This document shows positions 1 through 8,834 of a DNA stretch of 64,000 bases, one piece after another (the first letter of the stretch is position 1; each line of letters starts with the position of its first letter). The DNA is from JAZDFC01 sp043808235. Lineage in GTDB: Bacteria > Bacteroidota > Ignavibacteria > Ignavibacteriales > Melioribacteraceae. The stretch is taken from assembly GCA_043808235.1 (NCBI GenBank), contig JAZDFC010000031.1, forward strand, positions 62,001-126,000, written 5' to 3'. A program made the translations under genes and the position numbers. Below the pieces are notes generated by a model. It had not been told where the DNA came from and ran no database searches. It saw only the letters and a list, made by a program, of their open reading frames with translations.

Positions 1-450
1 CTCTCGATTCAAGAGAATATTATCAATGTAGTGGATTACTCTTTTACTGTTGAGGCTGATGACATACTAATCAAACGAGATACAAATTGGAATACGGAAT
101 ATCAAGGAATATTTGGCGATATCAAGCCATGGAAAAACCTAATCCAACTCGAAGGTGACGATGATGTAATTGTTCACCGCGGGCATATTCTAAAATTATT
201 TGAAACATTCATTCTCACCTCGGGAAGATTTGGTGGAAACGACTATCGAGAAATGCGAAAGACAAGTGGCTTCGGTTTTTCCTCGGATGGTATTTTCAAA
301 TTGTTGGCATTGGCAACTAATAATTCAGCATTTGAGTATATCGCGAAACATTTTGTCATTGATTACAATGAAGCAACTTTCTTTGTTGACTCGCTATTTG
401 AAACAAACATGAGTGGCGTTTCACTTACTTACAGAAATTTTGAATTGTAA
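1..450 (+). CDS. hypothetical protein, C-terminal part (runs off left edge)
   Basis: The frame is open from the first base of the window to the TAA ending at 450, so this is probably the C-terminal part of a longer gene. A GTG at 31 is the first possible start inside the window, but the codons before it are also open and protein-like, so I do not treat it as the start. The visible ~150 residues are soluble and mixed alpha/beta in character, acidic in the middle (a GDDDVIVHRG stretch), with no membrane segment or signal peptide. I do not recognise a family. The next gene starts about 280 bp downstream, so nothing in the window suggests a function. Confidence 0.55.
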   Translation, partial: LSIQENIINVVDYSFTVEADDILIKRDTNWNTEYQGIFGDIKPWKNLIQLEGDDDVIVHRGHILKLFETFILTSGRFGGNDYREMRKTSGFGFSSDGIFKLLALATNNSAFEYIAKHFVIDYNEATFFVDSLFETNMSGVSLTYRNFEL

Positions 451-653
451 AATATTTCATGCACGGGGTCCATTCCTAATTGATGAGTTATGGATTCCGG
501 GAGATTTTATTCGGAATACCTGCTGCATAAATTCTGCTTTTCTACTTCCCTATTCCTTATTAACTTTGCATCCAACTTAAGAGGCTGTGTGAAATTGTAG
601 AGCAAAATTTATTTCGCTCATGAAGATTGTTAATATATTCCGAATTCACTAAT

Positions 654-671
654 AGCGAGATGAATCTCGCT
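654..671. other. small perfect hairpin upstream of the TerC gene
   Basis: AGCGAGAT and ATCTCGCT form an 8-bp inverted repeat separated by two bases, 60 bp before the TerC-type gene. No T-run follows, so it is not a convincing terminator. It may be a short interspersed palindrome. The rest of 451-730 shows nothing I can name. Confidence 0.35.
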
Positions 672-730
672 GTACAATTAACATTTTTACACTCACTCTT
701 TAGAATACAATCAAAAATTTGGAGTTAAAA

Positions 731-1483
731 TTGGAATGGCTATTTGAACCCCAAGCGCTTATCGCGCTTCTGACATTGACAGTTCTCGAAATTGTACTCG
801 GCATAGATAATATAATCTTTATTTCAATCCTTGCTTCCAAACTGCCAAAGAATCAGCAGAATAAAGGAAGGATTCTCGGACTAGCGATGGCGATGTTAAC
901 TCGAATTGCACTTCTATTTTCGATAAGCTTAATTATGAAACTGACCAAACCATTCTTCACGGTTTTTTCGAATGAAATATCAGGACGTGATTTAATACTT
1001 ATCGTTGGCGGATTATTTCTTCTCGCAAAAAGTACATTCGAAATCCACGAGAAATTGGAAGGCGAAATCCATCATGAAACTACTATAAAAAATATTTCAT
1101 TCACCGGTGTGATTGTACAAATCGCACTGCTTGATATCGTATTCTCTCTCGACTCGGTTATCACCGCTATCGGTATGGCTAACCGGCTCGAGATAATGAT
1201 TGCGGCAGTTATAATCGCAGTTGCATTTATGATGTGGTTCTCGAAATCGGTAAGTAACTTTGTGGAGAAACATCCCACAATTAAAATGCTTGCGCTTAGT
1301 TTCCTATTGTTGATCGGTTTTTCGCTTGTTGCCGAAGGAATGGAAATAGAGATACCAAAAGGATACATTTACTTTGCAATGGCGTTTTCCGTATTTGTTG
1401 AGATGCTCAATCTGAAATTGCATTCAAAACATCCGGAGCCAATTAAGTTGCGAGATCAATTTACCGGGGTATCAAAAAAATAG
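731..1483 (+). CDS. TerC/YoaE-family integral membrane protein
   Basis: About 250 residues of alternating hydrophobic helices (roughly seven) with the two hallmark TerC-family acidic motifs inside the membrane: GIDNIIF in the first helix (Asp26) and SLDSVITAIG in a central helix. Members of this family are implicated in metal ion (manganese) homeostasis or efflux and in tellurium resistance operons; the substrate here is not known. I chose the TTG at 731. A GGAG at 721-724 sits six bases before it, and homologues commonly begin M-E-W-L-F-E-P. The upstream TTG at 719 would add four residues and has no ribosome-binding site. The gene stands alone, with 280 bp before and almost 600 bp after it and no tellurium-resistance partners. 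Confidence 0.85.
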   Translation: MEWLFEPQALIALLTLTVLEIVLGIDNIIFISILASKLPKNQQNKGRILGLAMAMLTRIALLFSISLIMKLTKPFFTVFSNEISGRDLILIVGGLFLLAKSTFEIHEKLEGEIHHETTIKNISFTGVIVQIALLDIVFSLDSVITAIGMANRLEIMIAAVIIAVAFMMWFSKSVSNFVEKHPTIKMLALSFLLLIGFSLVAEGMEIEIPKGYIYFAMAFSVFVEMLNLKLHSKHPEPIKLRDQFTGVSKK

Positions 1484-2079
1484 TTTCTGGTTATTTGAGA
1501 TGATAGAGTAGAAAGCAAATCGTTTAAAGAACAGTTATAATTTTCTTTGAATAATGAAGAATCCGGATTCGCTAGAAAACATCTTTACCATGACAGGCTG
1601 CCTGCTTTCTTTACTGATAACTGACTTCTGAGAACTGTAAACTGCCTGCTGCGAACTGCAAGCTTCCTGCTTCTTTACTTATTACTGACAACTGTTAACT
1701 TATTACTAATGAACCAACTTGCTATAAATTAAATTTATTTCTAATTTGGGTACGGATAAAATAAACACGGAATAACATTTGAAGTTGGAACCGTTACGAA
1801 CACCGGCTAAACACAATAATATTCCTGGACAATTAGTCCTTCCTGCAATAGGCAATTTTCAAATAATATAAATAGATATGCCGCGGTAACCGCGAGATTA
1901 GAATAAAGTTTTGATAGTTATGGATTGTAAAAACCAGTTCGAAATAACCGTGCGGCGATTCAGCTATATTTTCATTTTTAAGAGTAAAAATAATCAATTC
2001 GGTTTAAGTAATAATATGGACAAGAATACTATTTCTTAAAACAATCAAAAAAAATTAACTACTAAAAATATTCGAGAAT
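1484..2079. other. intergenic region with degenerate short repeats, no gene seen
   Basis: These 596 bp contain no credible ORF on either strand. From 1597 to 1710 the words CTGCCTGCTTTCTTTACTGA and CTTCCTGCTTCTTTACTTAT recur about 66 bp apart, mixed with copies of AACTG and TTACT; this looks like a decayed tandem repeat. A tight hairpin CGCGGT-A-ACCGCG lies at 1882-1894. The remainder is A+T-rich and leads into the next gene without a clear promoter. Confidence 0.5.
1597..1710. repeat. degenerate tandem repeat (CTGCC/AACTG/TTACT words)
   Basis: Two imperfect ~30-bp copies, beginning near 1599 and 1665, share a CTGCTTTCTTTACT-type core followed by TGACAACTG-like words. The period is about 66 bp and the copies have diverged. 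No coding potential is visible. Confidence 0.4.
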
Positions 2080-2499
2080 ATGATGGAAAAATCTATTCAA
2101 AGAGGCAAACTAATCATCTATACAGTCATTGTCTCATCGATTATTTTTCTTGTACTCCATAATAATGATTTATACTTTCAAGAATATGGTAATCGAATCA
2201 TTCTTAATTTTTTCAGAATAGTTTTACTAGCTCCTCTACTTTATTTCCTATATAAAAAGCACAATTGGGCCCGATATTCACTTGCCGTTATAAGCTCTAT
2301 ACTGGTCATCTTCGGGATAATTGGTTTTGTACTATTTTTTAAGGATTGGATGAAGCTGCCGGACATGATGTATTTGGGAGGCATGATGCTGTGCCTGTTA
2401 TTCAATGCTACTGTTTTATTATTCTCAAAGGATGTTACATTTTATATAGAATCAAGGCGGGAAACCACGCAGATGATGATGCAAATAATTTTAAAATGA
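2080..2499 (+). CDS. small four-helix membrane protein, unknown function
   Basis: A 139-residue protein with four clear transmembrane helices at about residues 10-30, 40-60, 64-88 and 96-117, and a short charged tail. Positive charges at the ends of helices (RGK, YKKH) suggest the N-terminus is in the cytoplasm. It begins with two consecutive ATG codons at 2080 and 2083; the upstream CGAG is a poor ribosome-binding site, so either could be used. I do not recognise a family. It lies 65 bp before the first of two secreted Ntn-hydrolase genes, but spacing alone does not establish an operon. Confidence 0.65.
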   Translation: MMEKSIQRGKLIIYTVIVSSIIFLVLHNNDLYFQEYGNRIILNFFRIVLLAPLLYFLYKKHNWARYSLAVISSILVIFGIIGFVLFFKDWMKLPDMMYLGGMMLCLLFNATVLLFSKDVTFYIESRRETTQMMMQIILK

Positions 2500-2564
2500 A
2501 ACAACATAACTAAATGCTAACCTCTATCCATAAAACGATATCAAAAACATTTTTTGGAGAAACA

Positions 2565-3692
2565 ATGAGATATTTGATAAACATTGGTTTTATGATTTTA
2601 TTTCTTTTTTTAAATGCAGCTACTCATGCTTGCACTATCTTTTACTATTCGGATATTAATATTATTCTTGCCGGGAATAATGAAGATTGGCACGAACCGT
2701 TTACAAAGATCTGGTATGCTCCTTCAGAAGAAGGCAAATTTGGAGTTGTATACTTTGGATGGGACGGGCAGCCCCAGGGCGGTATGAATATAAAAGGTCT
2801 TTTTTATGATTTTACTGCAACCCCCTTTCTTAAAGTAACAAAATCAGAAGGCAAACCATTCTATGAGGGGAATCTCATCCACAAGATGATGCAGGAATGT
2901 GCAACTATCACTGAAGCAATAGAACTGCTTAACGGATTTAACTTGAAATTTTTAGAGAGATGTCAATTACTTATTGGCGATGCAGATGGAAACTCGGCAA
3001 TTATCGAAGGAGATTCAATTATTTATAAAAAGGGAAACTATCAAATATGTACTAACTTTTCACAATCACAGTATAATGAAGAAGCATATCCTTGCGACAG
3101 ATATAAAAAAGTAAACGAAATGTTAAAAAGCAATAAAGTTGATCTCGATATTTTTCGCAATGCACTTAACGCAACGCATAGTGAAGGAGAATATAAAACG
3201 CAGTACTCAAACATATATGATCTTAAAAATAAAATCGTTTATCTCTACTATTTCTATGATTATGACAACGTCGTTAAAATAGATTTAGATGTGGAACTTC
3301 AAAAAGGTAAGCGGACAATAGAGATGCATGAACTCTTTCCCGCAAATACAATAGGAGATAATTACAGAAAAACGGTACTCGGTATGATGGAAAAGTATAA
3401 AGAAAATAAAAATATAATAAGTCTGAATGCTGATGTTTATGATTCATATATCGGTAAATATAAAGTTAGCTTCGATGGGATGCCTGTTATAATTAATGTT
3501 ACTAAGGATGAAGATAAGTTATATTATTCAACGTCGGAATTTGGAAAAGCAGAGCTGCTGCCGGAATCAAAGACTAAATTCTTCTTCGTATATATTGATG
3601 GCATCTGGGATGTTGAATTTAAAGACAATAAAATGATTACTTCATCAAATGATTATAGTTTCGATGCTCTGAAAATACAAAATAAAAATTAG
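2565..3692 (+). CDS. secreted Ntn-hydrolase (choloylglycine hydrolase/C45-like) with C-terminal DUF3471-like domain
   Basis: A 375-residue exported hydrolase. Residues 1-22 are a signal peptide ending in THA, which leaves Cys23 as the first residue of the mature protein. An N-terminal Cys followed by TIFY and, about 15 residues later, GNNEDW matches N-terminal-nucleophile (Ntn) amidohydrolases of the choloylglycine hydrolase/acyltransferase group, where that Cys attacks amide bonds. The last ~80 residues carry a YIGKYKV motif and a small beta domain like DUF3471. I chose ATG 2565 because GGAGA at 2556-2560 precedes it and the signal peptide then starts normally; the upstream ATG at 2514 adds 17 residues without a ribosome-binding site. 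It is a close paralogue of the next gene. The substrate is unknown. Confidence 0.75.
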   Translation: MRYLINIGFMILFLFLNAATHACTIFYYSDINIILAGNNEDWHEPFTKIWYAPSEEGKFGVVYFGWDGQPQGGMNIKGLFYDFTATPFLKVTKSEGKPFYEGNLIHKMMQECATITEAIELLNGFNLKFLERCQLLIGDADGNSAIIEGDSIIYKKGNYQICTNFSQSQYNEEAYPCDRYKKVNEMLKSNKVDLDIFRNALNATHSEGEYKTQYSNIYDLKNKIVYLYYFYDYDNVVKIDLDVELQKGKRTIEMHELFPANTIGDNYRKTVLGMMEKYKENKNIISLNADVYDSYIGKYKVSFDGMPVIINVTKDEDKLYYSTSEFGKAELLPESKTKFFFVYIDGIWDVEFKDNKMITSSNDYSFDALKIQNKN

Positions 3693-3758
3693 GTACTTAT
3701 GTGCCAACATGTCAACCAGGCGGACGCCGTTAGGCTGTAAGTAATCAATGGAGTTAAT

Positions 3759-4928
3759 ATGAAAAATATTGTTTTAATTTTTTTCTTCATTTTCTCTACA
3801 CTTAATCATAATGATTTATTTGCTTGTACGGTATTTTATGCAGCAAAAGGAAATATTGTATTAGCTGGAAATAATGAAGATTTTATAAATACTGAAGCAT
3901 ATATTCAGTTTCTTCCTGCAAAAGATGGCAAGCTTGGCAGAATATATTTTGGCTTTTTCTATGAGCCAACCAAAATGTCAACATTCGGTGGTGTTAATGA
4001 GCAAGGACTATTTTATGATGTTGCTGCTTTGGACGCTATTGAATTGAAAGAAATTCCAGAGGGCGAGCTCTATAATGGAAATATAATGGAAAAAATAATG
4101 GAGGAATGTTCTACTGTTGAAGAAGTAATTGATTTGATTCATAAATACTCCAACTTCCTTTATATTACTAATGGTCAAGTGATGTTTGGCGATAAATTTG
4201 GCAATTCGGTAATTATTGAAACTGAAAAAATCCTTAAAAAAGACGGGACGTATCAGATAATGACAAATTTCCGTCAGACTGATGAAGAATTAAAAAAAGG
4301 AAATATTCCTTGTGAACGATACAAAATAGCAAATAGTCTCCTGAAGGAATCTCCTGAAATATCAAAAGACTTATTTCAAAAAGTATTAGAAAGTGTTCAT
4401 CAAGAAGGTTGGTATGCAACTGTTTACTCGAATGTCTATGATTTAAAGAACGGTATTATCTATCTCTACTACTTCCATAATTTTTTTGAAGAGGTACAAT
4501 TAGATGTCTTAAATGAGTTAGCTAAAGGAGAACGTATAGTAAAAATAAGTTCGCTTTTCAATAATAATTTTGCAGCTAAAGCTTATATTGATTGGAAGAA
4601 CTGGGAATTAGAAAATAGAAAGCAAAATCGCATCGCAAAAAATTTTGATACGAAAATCATTGATGAGTACATTGGGAAATATTTAGTTTGTTTCTACCCT
4701 ACAAAAGATTCTCTAAAAGTAATAAATGATAATGGAAAAATGGTTATTGTCTTCTCAGATACATTGAAAATTGAAGTTTTTCCAGAATCAAATAGTAAAT
4801 TTTTTGTCGCTACTTTAAACGGTGATTATGAATTTACTTTCAATACGTTTGAGGCAGAAAATAAAGTCTTTCTTAAAATTAAGCCTACAGAGTTTGGAAC
4901 TGAATCTACTTGGGAGAAAGTGTTTTAA
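3759..4928 (+). CDS. secreted Ntn-hydrolase, tandem paralogue
   Basis: A 389-residue paralogue of the preceding gene, 66 bp downstream in the same direction. It has the same architecture: a signal peptide of 22 residues ending LFA, Cys23 as the mature N-terminus within CTVF, then GNNEDF, internal motifs in the same order (EKIMEECSTV, SNVYDLKNGIIYLYY), and a C-terminal YIGKYLV beta domain. A GGAG seven bases before ATG 3759 supports the start. The pair probably arose by tandem duplication and then diverged substantially. As with its neighbour, the nucleophile is presumably exposed when the signal peptide is removed in the periplasm. The substrate may be a peptide, acyl-amino acid or lactone. 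Confidence 0.75.
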   Translation: MKNIVLIFFFIFSTLNHNDLFACTVFYAAKGNIVLAGNNEDFINTEAYIQFLPAKDGKLGRIYFGFFYEPTKMSTFGGVNEQGLFYDVAALDAIELKEIPEGELYNGNIMEKIMEECSTVEEVIDLIHKYSNFLYITNGQVMFGDKFGNSVIIETEKILKKDGTYQIMTNFRQTDEELKKGNIPCERYKIANSLLKESPEISKDLFQKVLESVHQEGWYATVYSNVYDLKNGIIYLYYFHNFFEEVQLDVLNELAKGERIVKISSLFNNNFAAKAYIDWKNWELENRKQNRIAKNFDTKIIDEYIGKYLVCFYPTKDSLKVINDNGKMVIVFSDTLKIEVFPESNSKFFVATLNGDYEFTFNTFEAENKVFLKIKPTEFGTESTWEKVF

Positions 4929-5071
4929 AAAACATATAACAAGTTCGGCAGAAGGCAAAACTGTAATGCCTCCACAGATGCAAAATTAATAAGCCTTATA
5001 AAGCAAGAATGCAATTTGATTCATACATAACGGATACTTTAATTATCGCTTTGACGACTAATAATAACTTG

Positions 5072-5087
5072 TCCCGACTTATCGGGA
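5072..5087. repeat. GC-rich palindrome related to the 6.35/9.38 kb repeat family
   Basis: TCCCGA-CTTA-TCGGGA forms a 6-bp stem with a 4-base loop in A+T-rich DNA upstream of the alpha/beta hydrolase gene. Read on the - strand it resembles the CCCGACAAGTCGGGA hairpin of repeat copy B near 9505. Confidence 0.45.
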
Positions 5088-5160
5088 GGTTGTAAAAATA
5101 TTATTCGGTATTGACCAAAGAAAGAATTAAATGACTAAATAAAAAATTGGGAATTCAAAT

Positions 5161-6309
5161 ATGACAGATAATAAAAACATATTTACTTTTCCTATTGGAT
5201 ATAATAAGTTTCATAAAACTCAGCTTTTCAATTTTCAACTGAATCGCTGGTATTCCTTAGGATATACGAATTATGAAGACTTAGTTGATGTTGGAAATAG
5301 AATAAAAAGTTTTTCCGATTGGAAAAGAGAGATGCTAATACTTGCTGAAAAAGCTGTTAATAAAAATATGCTCCTGAGTGCCGCATTTTATTATCGTGCT
5401 GCTGAATTTTATCTCCTTGATGAAGTACCTGAAAAAGAATTGTTGTATGAAAAATTTTCCGATCTTTTTTATCAAGCTATCCAGAACGATGAAGTTGAAA
5501 GATTTTTGATACCTTATCAAGAAGTATTTTTGCCCGCATTAAGAATTAAACCGAAAAATGAAAGTAAGGGTACAATTGTAATGCACGGCGGTTTCGATTC
5601 CTTTATCGAAGAATTTTATTCAATGATGAAATACTTTTCTGATCAAGGTTATGAAGTAATTGCTTTTGAGGGACCCGGACAAGGTAACGCGAGAAAAAAA
5701 TATGGCTTGGCTCTTGACCTTGATTGGGAAAAACCTGTTAAAGCTGTTTTGGATTTTTTTGGATTAAAAGATATTACTTTACTTGGAATATCAATGGGAG
5801 GGTGGTTTTGTTTAAGAGCCGCTGCTTTTGAACCCCGTATAAAACGTGTTATTGCAACGGGTCACGCAATCGATTATATGAAAAGTATGAATCCCTTTGT
5901 AAGATGGATACATCTCTGGACGATGGAACATTGTCATAATTTTATGGATAAGATGGCAACAAAGAAATTTCTCAAAGCTAAAGATAGTATTCCTTACTGG
6001 ATGATAAAGCATCTTATGTACATTACTAAGAAAACAAAGCCTCTTGATGCTCTGGAAACCTACATAAATATGAATGATATAAACATTCATTCTGAATTAG
6101 TCAAACAAGATATTCTGCTGCTTCTGGGAAATAAAGATCATTTTATCCCTCCCAAAATGTTGAAAATGCAAGAGCAAGCATTAGTAAATGCCAAATCAGT
6201 AACAACCAAACTTTTTATTAAAGAAGAACACGCGGAAAATCATTGTCAGACTGGTAATATCGGACTCTCTCTTGAAGTAATGATTAGATGGATTGAAGAA
6301 ATATCTTAG
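5161..6309 (+). CDS. alpha/beta hydrolase, FrsA-like esterase/acyl hydrolase
   Basis: A 382-residue cytoplasmic enzyme. Residues 1-130 form a helical N-domain (AAFYYRAAEFYL) typical of FrsA/dihydropseudooxynicotine-hydrolase-like alpha/beta hydrolases. The core follows: an HGG oxyanion motif at 142-144, EGPGQG at 170-175, and the nucleophile elbow GISMGG with Ser211. The catalytic Asp is probably in GNKDHFIPP and the His in the EEHAENHC stretch near the C-terminus. It has no signal peptide. A GGGA about eight bases before ATG 5161 is the likely ribosome-binding site. Members of this family cleave esters, carbon-carbon bonds or acyl groups, so the substrate cannot be named. Its neighbours give no clue. 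Confidence 0.8.
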   Translation: MTDNKNIFTFPIGYNKFHKTQLFNFQLNRWYSLGYTNYEDLVDVGNRIKSFSDWKREMLILAEKAVNKNMLLSAAFYYRAAEFYLLDEVPEKELLYEKFSDLFYQAIQNDEVERFLIPYQEVFLPALRIKPKNESKGTIVMHGGFDSFIEEFYSMMKYFSDQGYEVIAFEGPGQGNARKKYGLALDLDWEKPVKAVLDFFGLKDITLLGISMGGWFCLRAAAFEPRIKRVIATGHAIDYMKSMNPFVRWIHLWTMEHCHNFMDKMATKKFLKAKDSIPYWMIKHLMYITKKTKPLDALETYINMNDINIHSELVKQDILLLLGNKDHFIPPKMLKMQEQALVNAKSVTTKLFIKEEHAENHCQTGNIGLSLEVMIRWIEEIS

Positions 6310-6349
6310 ATAAAAAATTATTATTTAGGTATAACCTGTTTTAATACGG

Positions 6350-6690
6350 CAAACGGAACCCGTCAAAGTAACGCCGGGTAGGTGCCGGACAGGAAAGTAA
6401 AGAGTCCCCGCACAAAACGCGGGATAGGCTCCGATGAAAGGAACCTGGCAGGCCCCGTAAAAATCACGGGACAAGCTTTAGGGATTTGCTACCGGATCAT
6501 CGAGTAGCTTGTTCCAGATGAAAACCCGGAATGGTTCGAGATATTTATTAGGCAAGTCCCGCCAAGCCGGAATATACTGTTTGTCAGTGCGACATTTTTG
6601 TTATTTGTAATTATAAAGTCATGTTATCAATACCATGTTGTTCTTAAAAGTAAGTTATTTTAAGAAGCATTTATATAAAAAATAGTTATT
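6350..6690 (+). repeat. structured intergenic repeat, copy A
   Basis: Positions 6350-6410 match 9379-9439 at 59 of 61 bases. Further matching blocks follow in the same order: an AACC(C)GGAA(T)GGTT hairpin at 6523-6536 (9550-9562 in copy B) and an A+T-rich tail around 6657-6687 (9613-9646). Directly after the conserved core is a CCCGC/GCGGG stem (6407-6411 with 6419-6423), then a CCCGT/ACGGG stem (6454-6458 with 6466-6470). The GC-rich blocks stand out sharply from the surrounding DNA. No ORF lies in it. It could be a non-coding RNA gene, a non-autonomous mobile element or a cassette boundary. The rest of 6310-6773 shows no other feature. Confidence 0.65.
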
Positions 6691-6773
6691 GCTTCTGTTC
6701 GGTATAGCTGTTTTGGGCTGCCGATTAGTGCAGCATTATGCGTCTTACATTTGAAACCATTTGGAGATATTTT

Positions 6774-7334
6774 ATGAACTTAAAATTCACGAAGGATAAA
6801 AAAGATTTCTTGGGGAAATGGGTATTAGCCAACGCCATAAGTTGGCCGGTTGGAATTATTGTTTCGATAGGTTTATCCTATGGTATAGTGAATCTGTTTT
6901 ATCCTAAAGATACAAATCTTATTGTAGGATTTTGTCTCGGGACAATTGTTACCATTACGCAATGGTATATAATAAAGGGACATTTTAATATAGGCACATG
7001 GTGGATATTTTCTGCTTCTATAGGAATTGGTTTACCATTTGTAATAATCTTTATTTTTTTTGAGTTGAGTGAAAGAGAAATCAGCATAACTGAAATTGAG
7101 ATTATCGATCAGGCAATTTTATTCTTTTTTTGTGGTTTACTAACCGGAATACTCCAATACAATGTTTTAAAAACTTTTTCTAATAAAAGCATTTGGTGGA
7201 TAATTATCAGTGGTTTGGCATGGGGTATTAGTTGGTTTGGTTTGTTTTTGGGTGGTGCGATTCTTGGTTTAATAACCGGCGTTGCCCTTTTATATTTGCT
7301 AGAATTTCCAGAAAAAACAAAATGTTTGAACTAG
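6774..7334 (+). CDS. multi-pass membrane protein, unknown function
   Basis: A 186-residue protein with about five hydrophobic helices separated by short loops, some with paired aromatic residues (GTWWIFS, SIWWIII) and Gly-rich helix starts. I chose ATG 6774 because GGAG at 6763-6766 is well spaced; an upstream ATG at 6738 lies in the tail of the repeat element. Its stop codon overlaps the ribosome-binding site of the glycosyltransferase gene 11 bp downstream, so the two are probably co-translated and may act together, for example in making or moving a glycolipid. I do not recognise the family. Confidence 0.7.
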   Translation: MNLKFTKDKKDFLGKWVLANAISWPVGIIVSIGLSYGIVNLFYPKDTNLIVGFCLGTIVTITQWYIIKGHFNIGTWWIFSASIGIGLPFVIIFIFFELSEREISITEIEIIDQAILFFFCGLLTGILQYNVLKTFSNKSIWWIIISGLAWGISWFGLFLGGAILGLITGVALLYLLEFPEKTKCLN

Positions 7335-7338
7335 GAGG
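7333..7338 (+). promoter_or_regulatory. strong ribosome-binding site fixing the glycosyltransferase start
   Basis: AGGAGG overlaps the TAG stop (7332-7334) of the membrane-protein gene and lies seven bases before ATG 7346. This sets the start at 7346 rather than the longer in-frame ORF beginning at 7232, and indicates translational coupling. Confidence 0.7.
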
Positions 7339-7345
7339 TATATCT

Positions 7346-8587
7346 ATGATACCGTTAAAAGTCCTTTACATTAGCGGCTCACTCGGTTTGGGCCATGTTA
7401 CAAGAGATATTGCAATCGCGCGAGAACTTAGAAATCAAATCCCGAATATTGATATTCGCTGGCTTGCAGTTCATCCTGCAAATCTAATGCTTGAAAGCGC
7501 TGGCGAAAAAGTTTTGGCGGAGGCTTCTGATTATGCAAATGAAAATACATTTGCCGAACAAAGTGCGAATGGAACAAAATTAAATTTATTAAGTTATCTG
7601 CTGAGAGCTAAAAAGGCTTGGAAACAGAATACAGAGGTGTTTGCTAAAATTGTTACATCTCAAAAGTATGATCTATTAATAGGTGATGAAACTTATGAGA
7701 TAAGTCTCGCCTTAAGAGAACATCCCGGGCTTAAGAAATTTCCATTTGTAATGATTTTCGATTTTGTAGGTCTCGAATCGATGACGCATAATCCACTCGA
7801 AAAGTTAGGTGTATATATTTATAATAAAAAATGGGCGCTTCCTTACATAAAAAATCAACGACCTTCCTTCGATTTAGGTTTGTTTGTTGGTGAACTGGAA
7901 GATGTGTCTGATAACTCATTTGGATTTGGTCTGCCGAACCGTCGTAAGTTAGCTGACTTCATGTATAAATTTGTTGGTTATATTTTCCCATTCGAACCAT
8001 CGGCTTTACCGGACAGAGATGAGCTTCGAAAAAAATTTGGGTATGGTTCCGAACCCCTAATAGTTGTATCTATAGGAGGAACATCAATAGGCAAAGAATT
8101 ATTGGAAATGTGCGGGGAGTCATACTCTATTTTGCAAAAAACAATTCCATCGCTTCGGATGCTGCTTGTTACCGGTCCAAGGATAGAAACAAATTCTCTT
8201 AAGGTACCTATGGGTGTTGAGGTCAAACAATTCATTCCTCAATTGTATGAACACTTTGCTGTTTGTGATTTGGCTGTTGTGCAAGGTGGTGCAACTTCAA
8301 CACTTGAATTGACAGCATTGCAACGACCTTTTATTTATTTTCCTTTAGAAGGGCATAGCGAACAAGCAAGCGTTGCAAGAAATCTGTTACGTCGCGGGGC
8401 TGGAATTCAAATGAGCTTTTCAAAGACAACTCCTTCGTTGCTGGCAGAGAAAATCTCCGGCGCACTTGGGATTAATGTGTCTTATCCTCAAATCCCTACT
8501 GATGGCGCCCAAAAAGCTGTTCAATTGATTATTAAATTATTGGAAATTAATGGTAAGTCAGTTAAAAGCGCAGAACCAGTTTTATAG
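7346..8587 (+). CDS. GT1/MurG-like glycosyltransferase
   Basis: A 413-residue GT-B-fold glycosyltransferase. The N-terminus has the acceptor-side motif ISGSLGLGHVTRD, as in MurG and related UDP-sugar transferases. The C-terminal half has the donor-binding signature: FIPQLYEHFAVCDLAVVQGG, then TSTLELTALQRPFIYFPL and GHSEQ. It lacks a signal peptide and transmembrane helices, so it probably works at the cytoplasmic face. It would transfer a sugar from a nucleotide donor to a lipid or small acceptor; macrolide-type and diacylglycerol glycosyltransferases share this architecture. It is probably translated together with the preceding membrane protein. It is not murG itself: no peptidoglycan genes surround it. 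Confidence 0.8.
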   Translation: MIPLKVLYISGSLGLGHVTRDIAIARELRNQIPNIDIRWLAVHPANLMLESAGEKVLAEASDYANENTFAEQSANGTKLNLLSYLLRAKKAWKQNTEVFAKIVTSQKYDLLIGDETYEISLALREHPGLKKFPFVMIFDFVGLESMTHNPLEKLGVYIYNKKWALPYIKNQRPSFDLGLFVGELEDVSDNSFGFGLPNRRKLADFMYKFVGYIFPFEPSALPDRDELRKKFGYGSEPLIVVSIGGTSIGKELLEMCGESYSILQKTIPSLRMLLVTGPRIETNSLKVPMGVEVKQFIPQLYEHFAVCDLAVVQGGATSTLELTALQRPFIYFPLEGHSEQASVARNLLRRGAGIQMSFSKTTPSLLAEKISGALGINVSYPQIPTDGAQKAVQLIIKLLEINGKSVKSAEPVL

Positions 8588-8612
8588 CCGAGTACTTTAT
8601 AAACTATTCGGC
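8587..8612 (+). terminator. possible terminator hairpin after the glycosyltransferase
   Basis: GCCGAGTA (8587-8594) pairs with TATTCGGC (8605-8612), an 8-bp stem with one G-T pair and a 10-base loop that starts at the last base of the stop codon. Only ATTTGT follows, so the T-run is weak. Confidence 0.35.
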
Positions 8613-8752
8613 ATTTGTATGGATATTGTGTTACTTTGTAAATGTTAGTTGCTCCTTGAAATAGGTTATAAAATAAATATATATGAATAATTATTGGCGT
8701 TTGTTTTCAAAGTTGTACGCAGCGGCGAACTGTTATTGGCGGCGGTCCGTCA

Positions 8753-8790
8753 GTGCCGGGCAAGCTCCCGTAAGGGACACGAGATGAACT
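8753..8790 (+). repeat. fragment related to the 6.35/9.38 kb repeat family
   Basis: GTGCCGGGCAAGCTCCCG followed by GAGATGAAC resembles the ACGCCGGGCAAGCCCCGAC...GGGATGAAC segment of copy B (9492-9523). Only this part of the repeat is recognisable, in the gap before the SRPBCC gene. Confidence 0.4.
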
Positions 8791-8834
8791 TAAAAACCAC
8801 GCCATATTAAATCAAAAAAAATAAGAGTTTGAAA

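Noticed and set aside
6350..6430. Cobalamin-type riboswitch or RNase P-like RNA in the repeat core
   Set aside because: Some short words are reminiscent, but the conserved boxes are not present in order and the element occurs at least twice before unrelated genes.
6521..6545. tRNA-like T-arm (GGTTCGAG)
   Set aside because: No acceptor, D or anticodon arms can be formed around it.
7232..7345. Extended N-terminus of the glycosyltransferase
   Set aside because: It would overlap the membrane-protein gene in another frame; the AGGAGG at 7333-7338 places the start at 7346.
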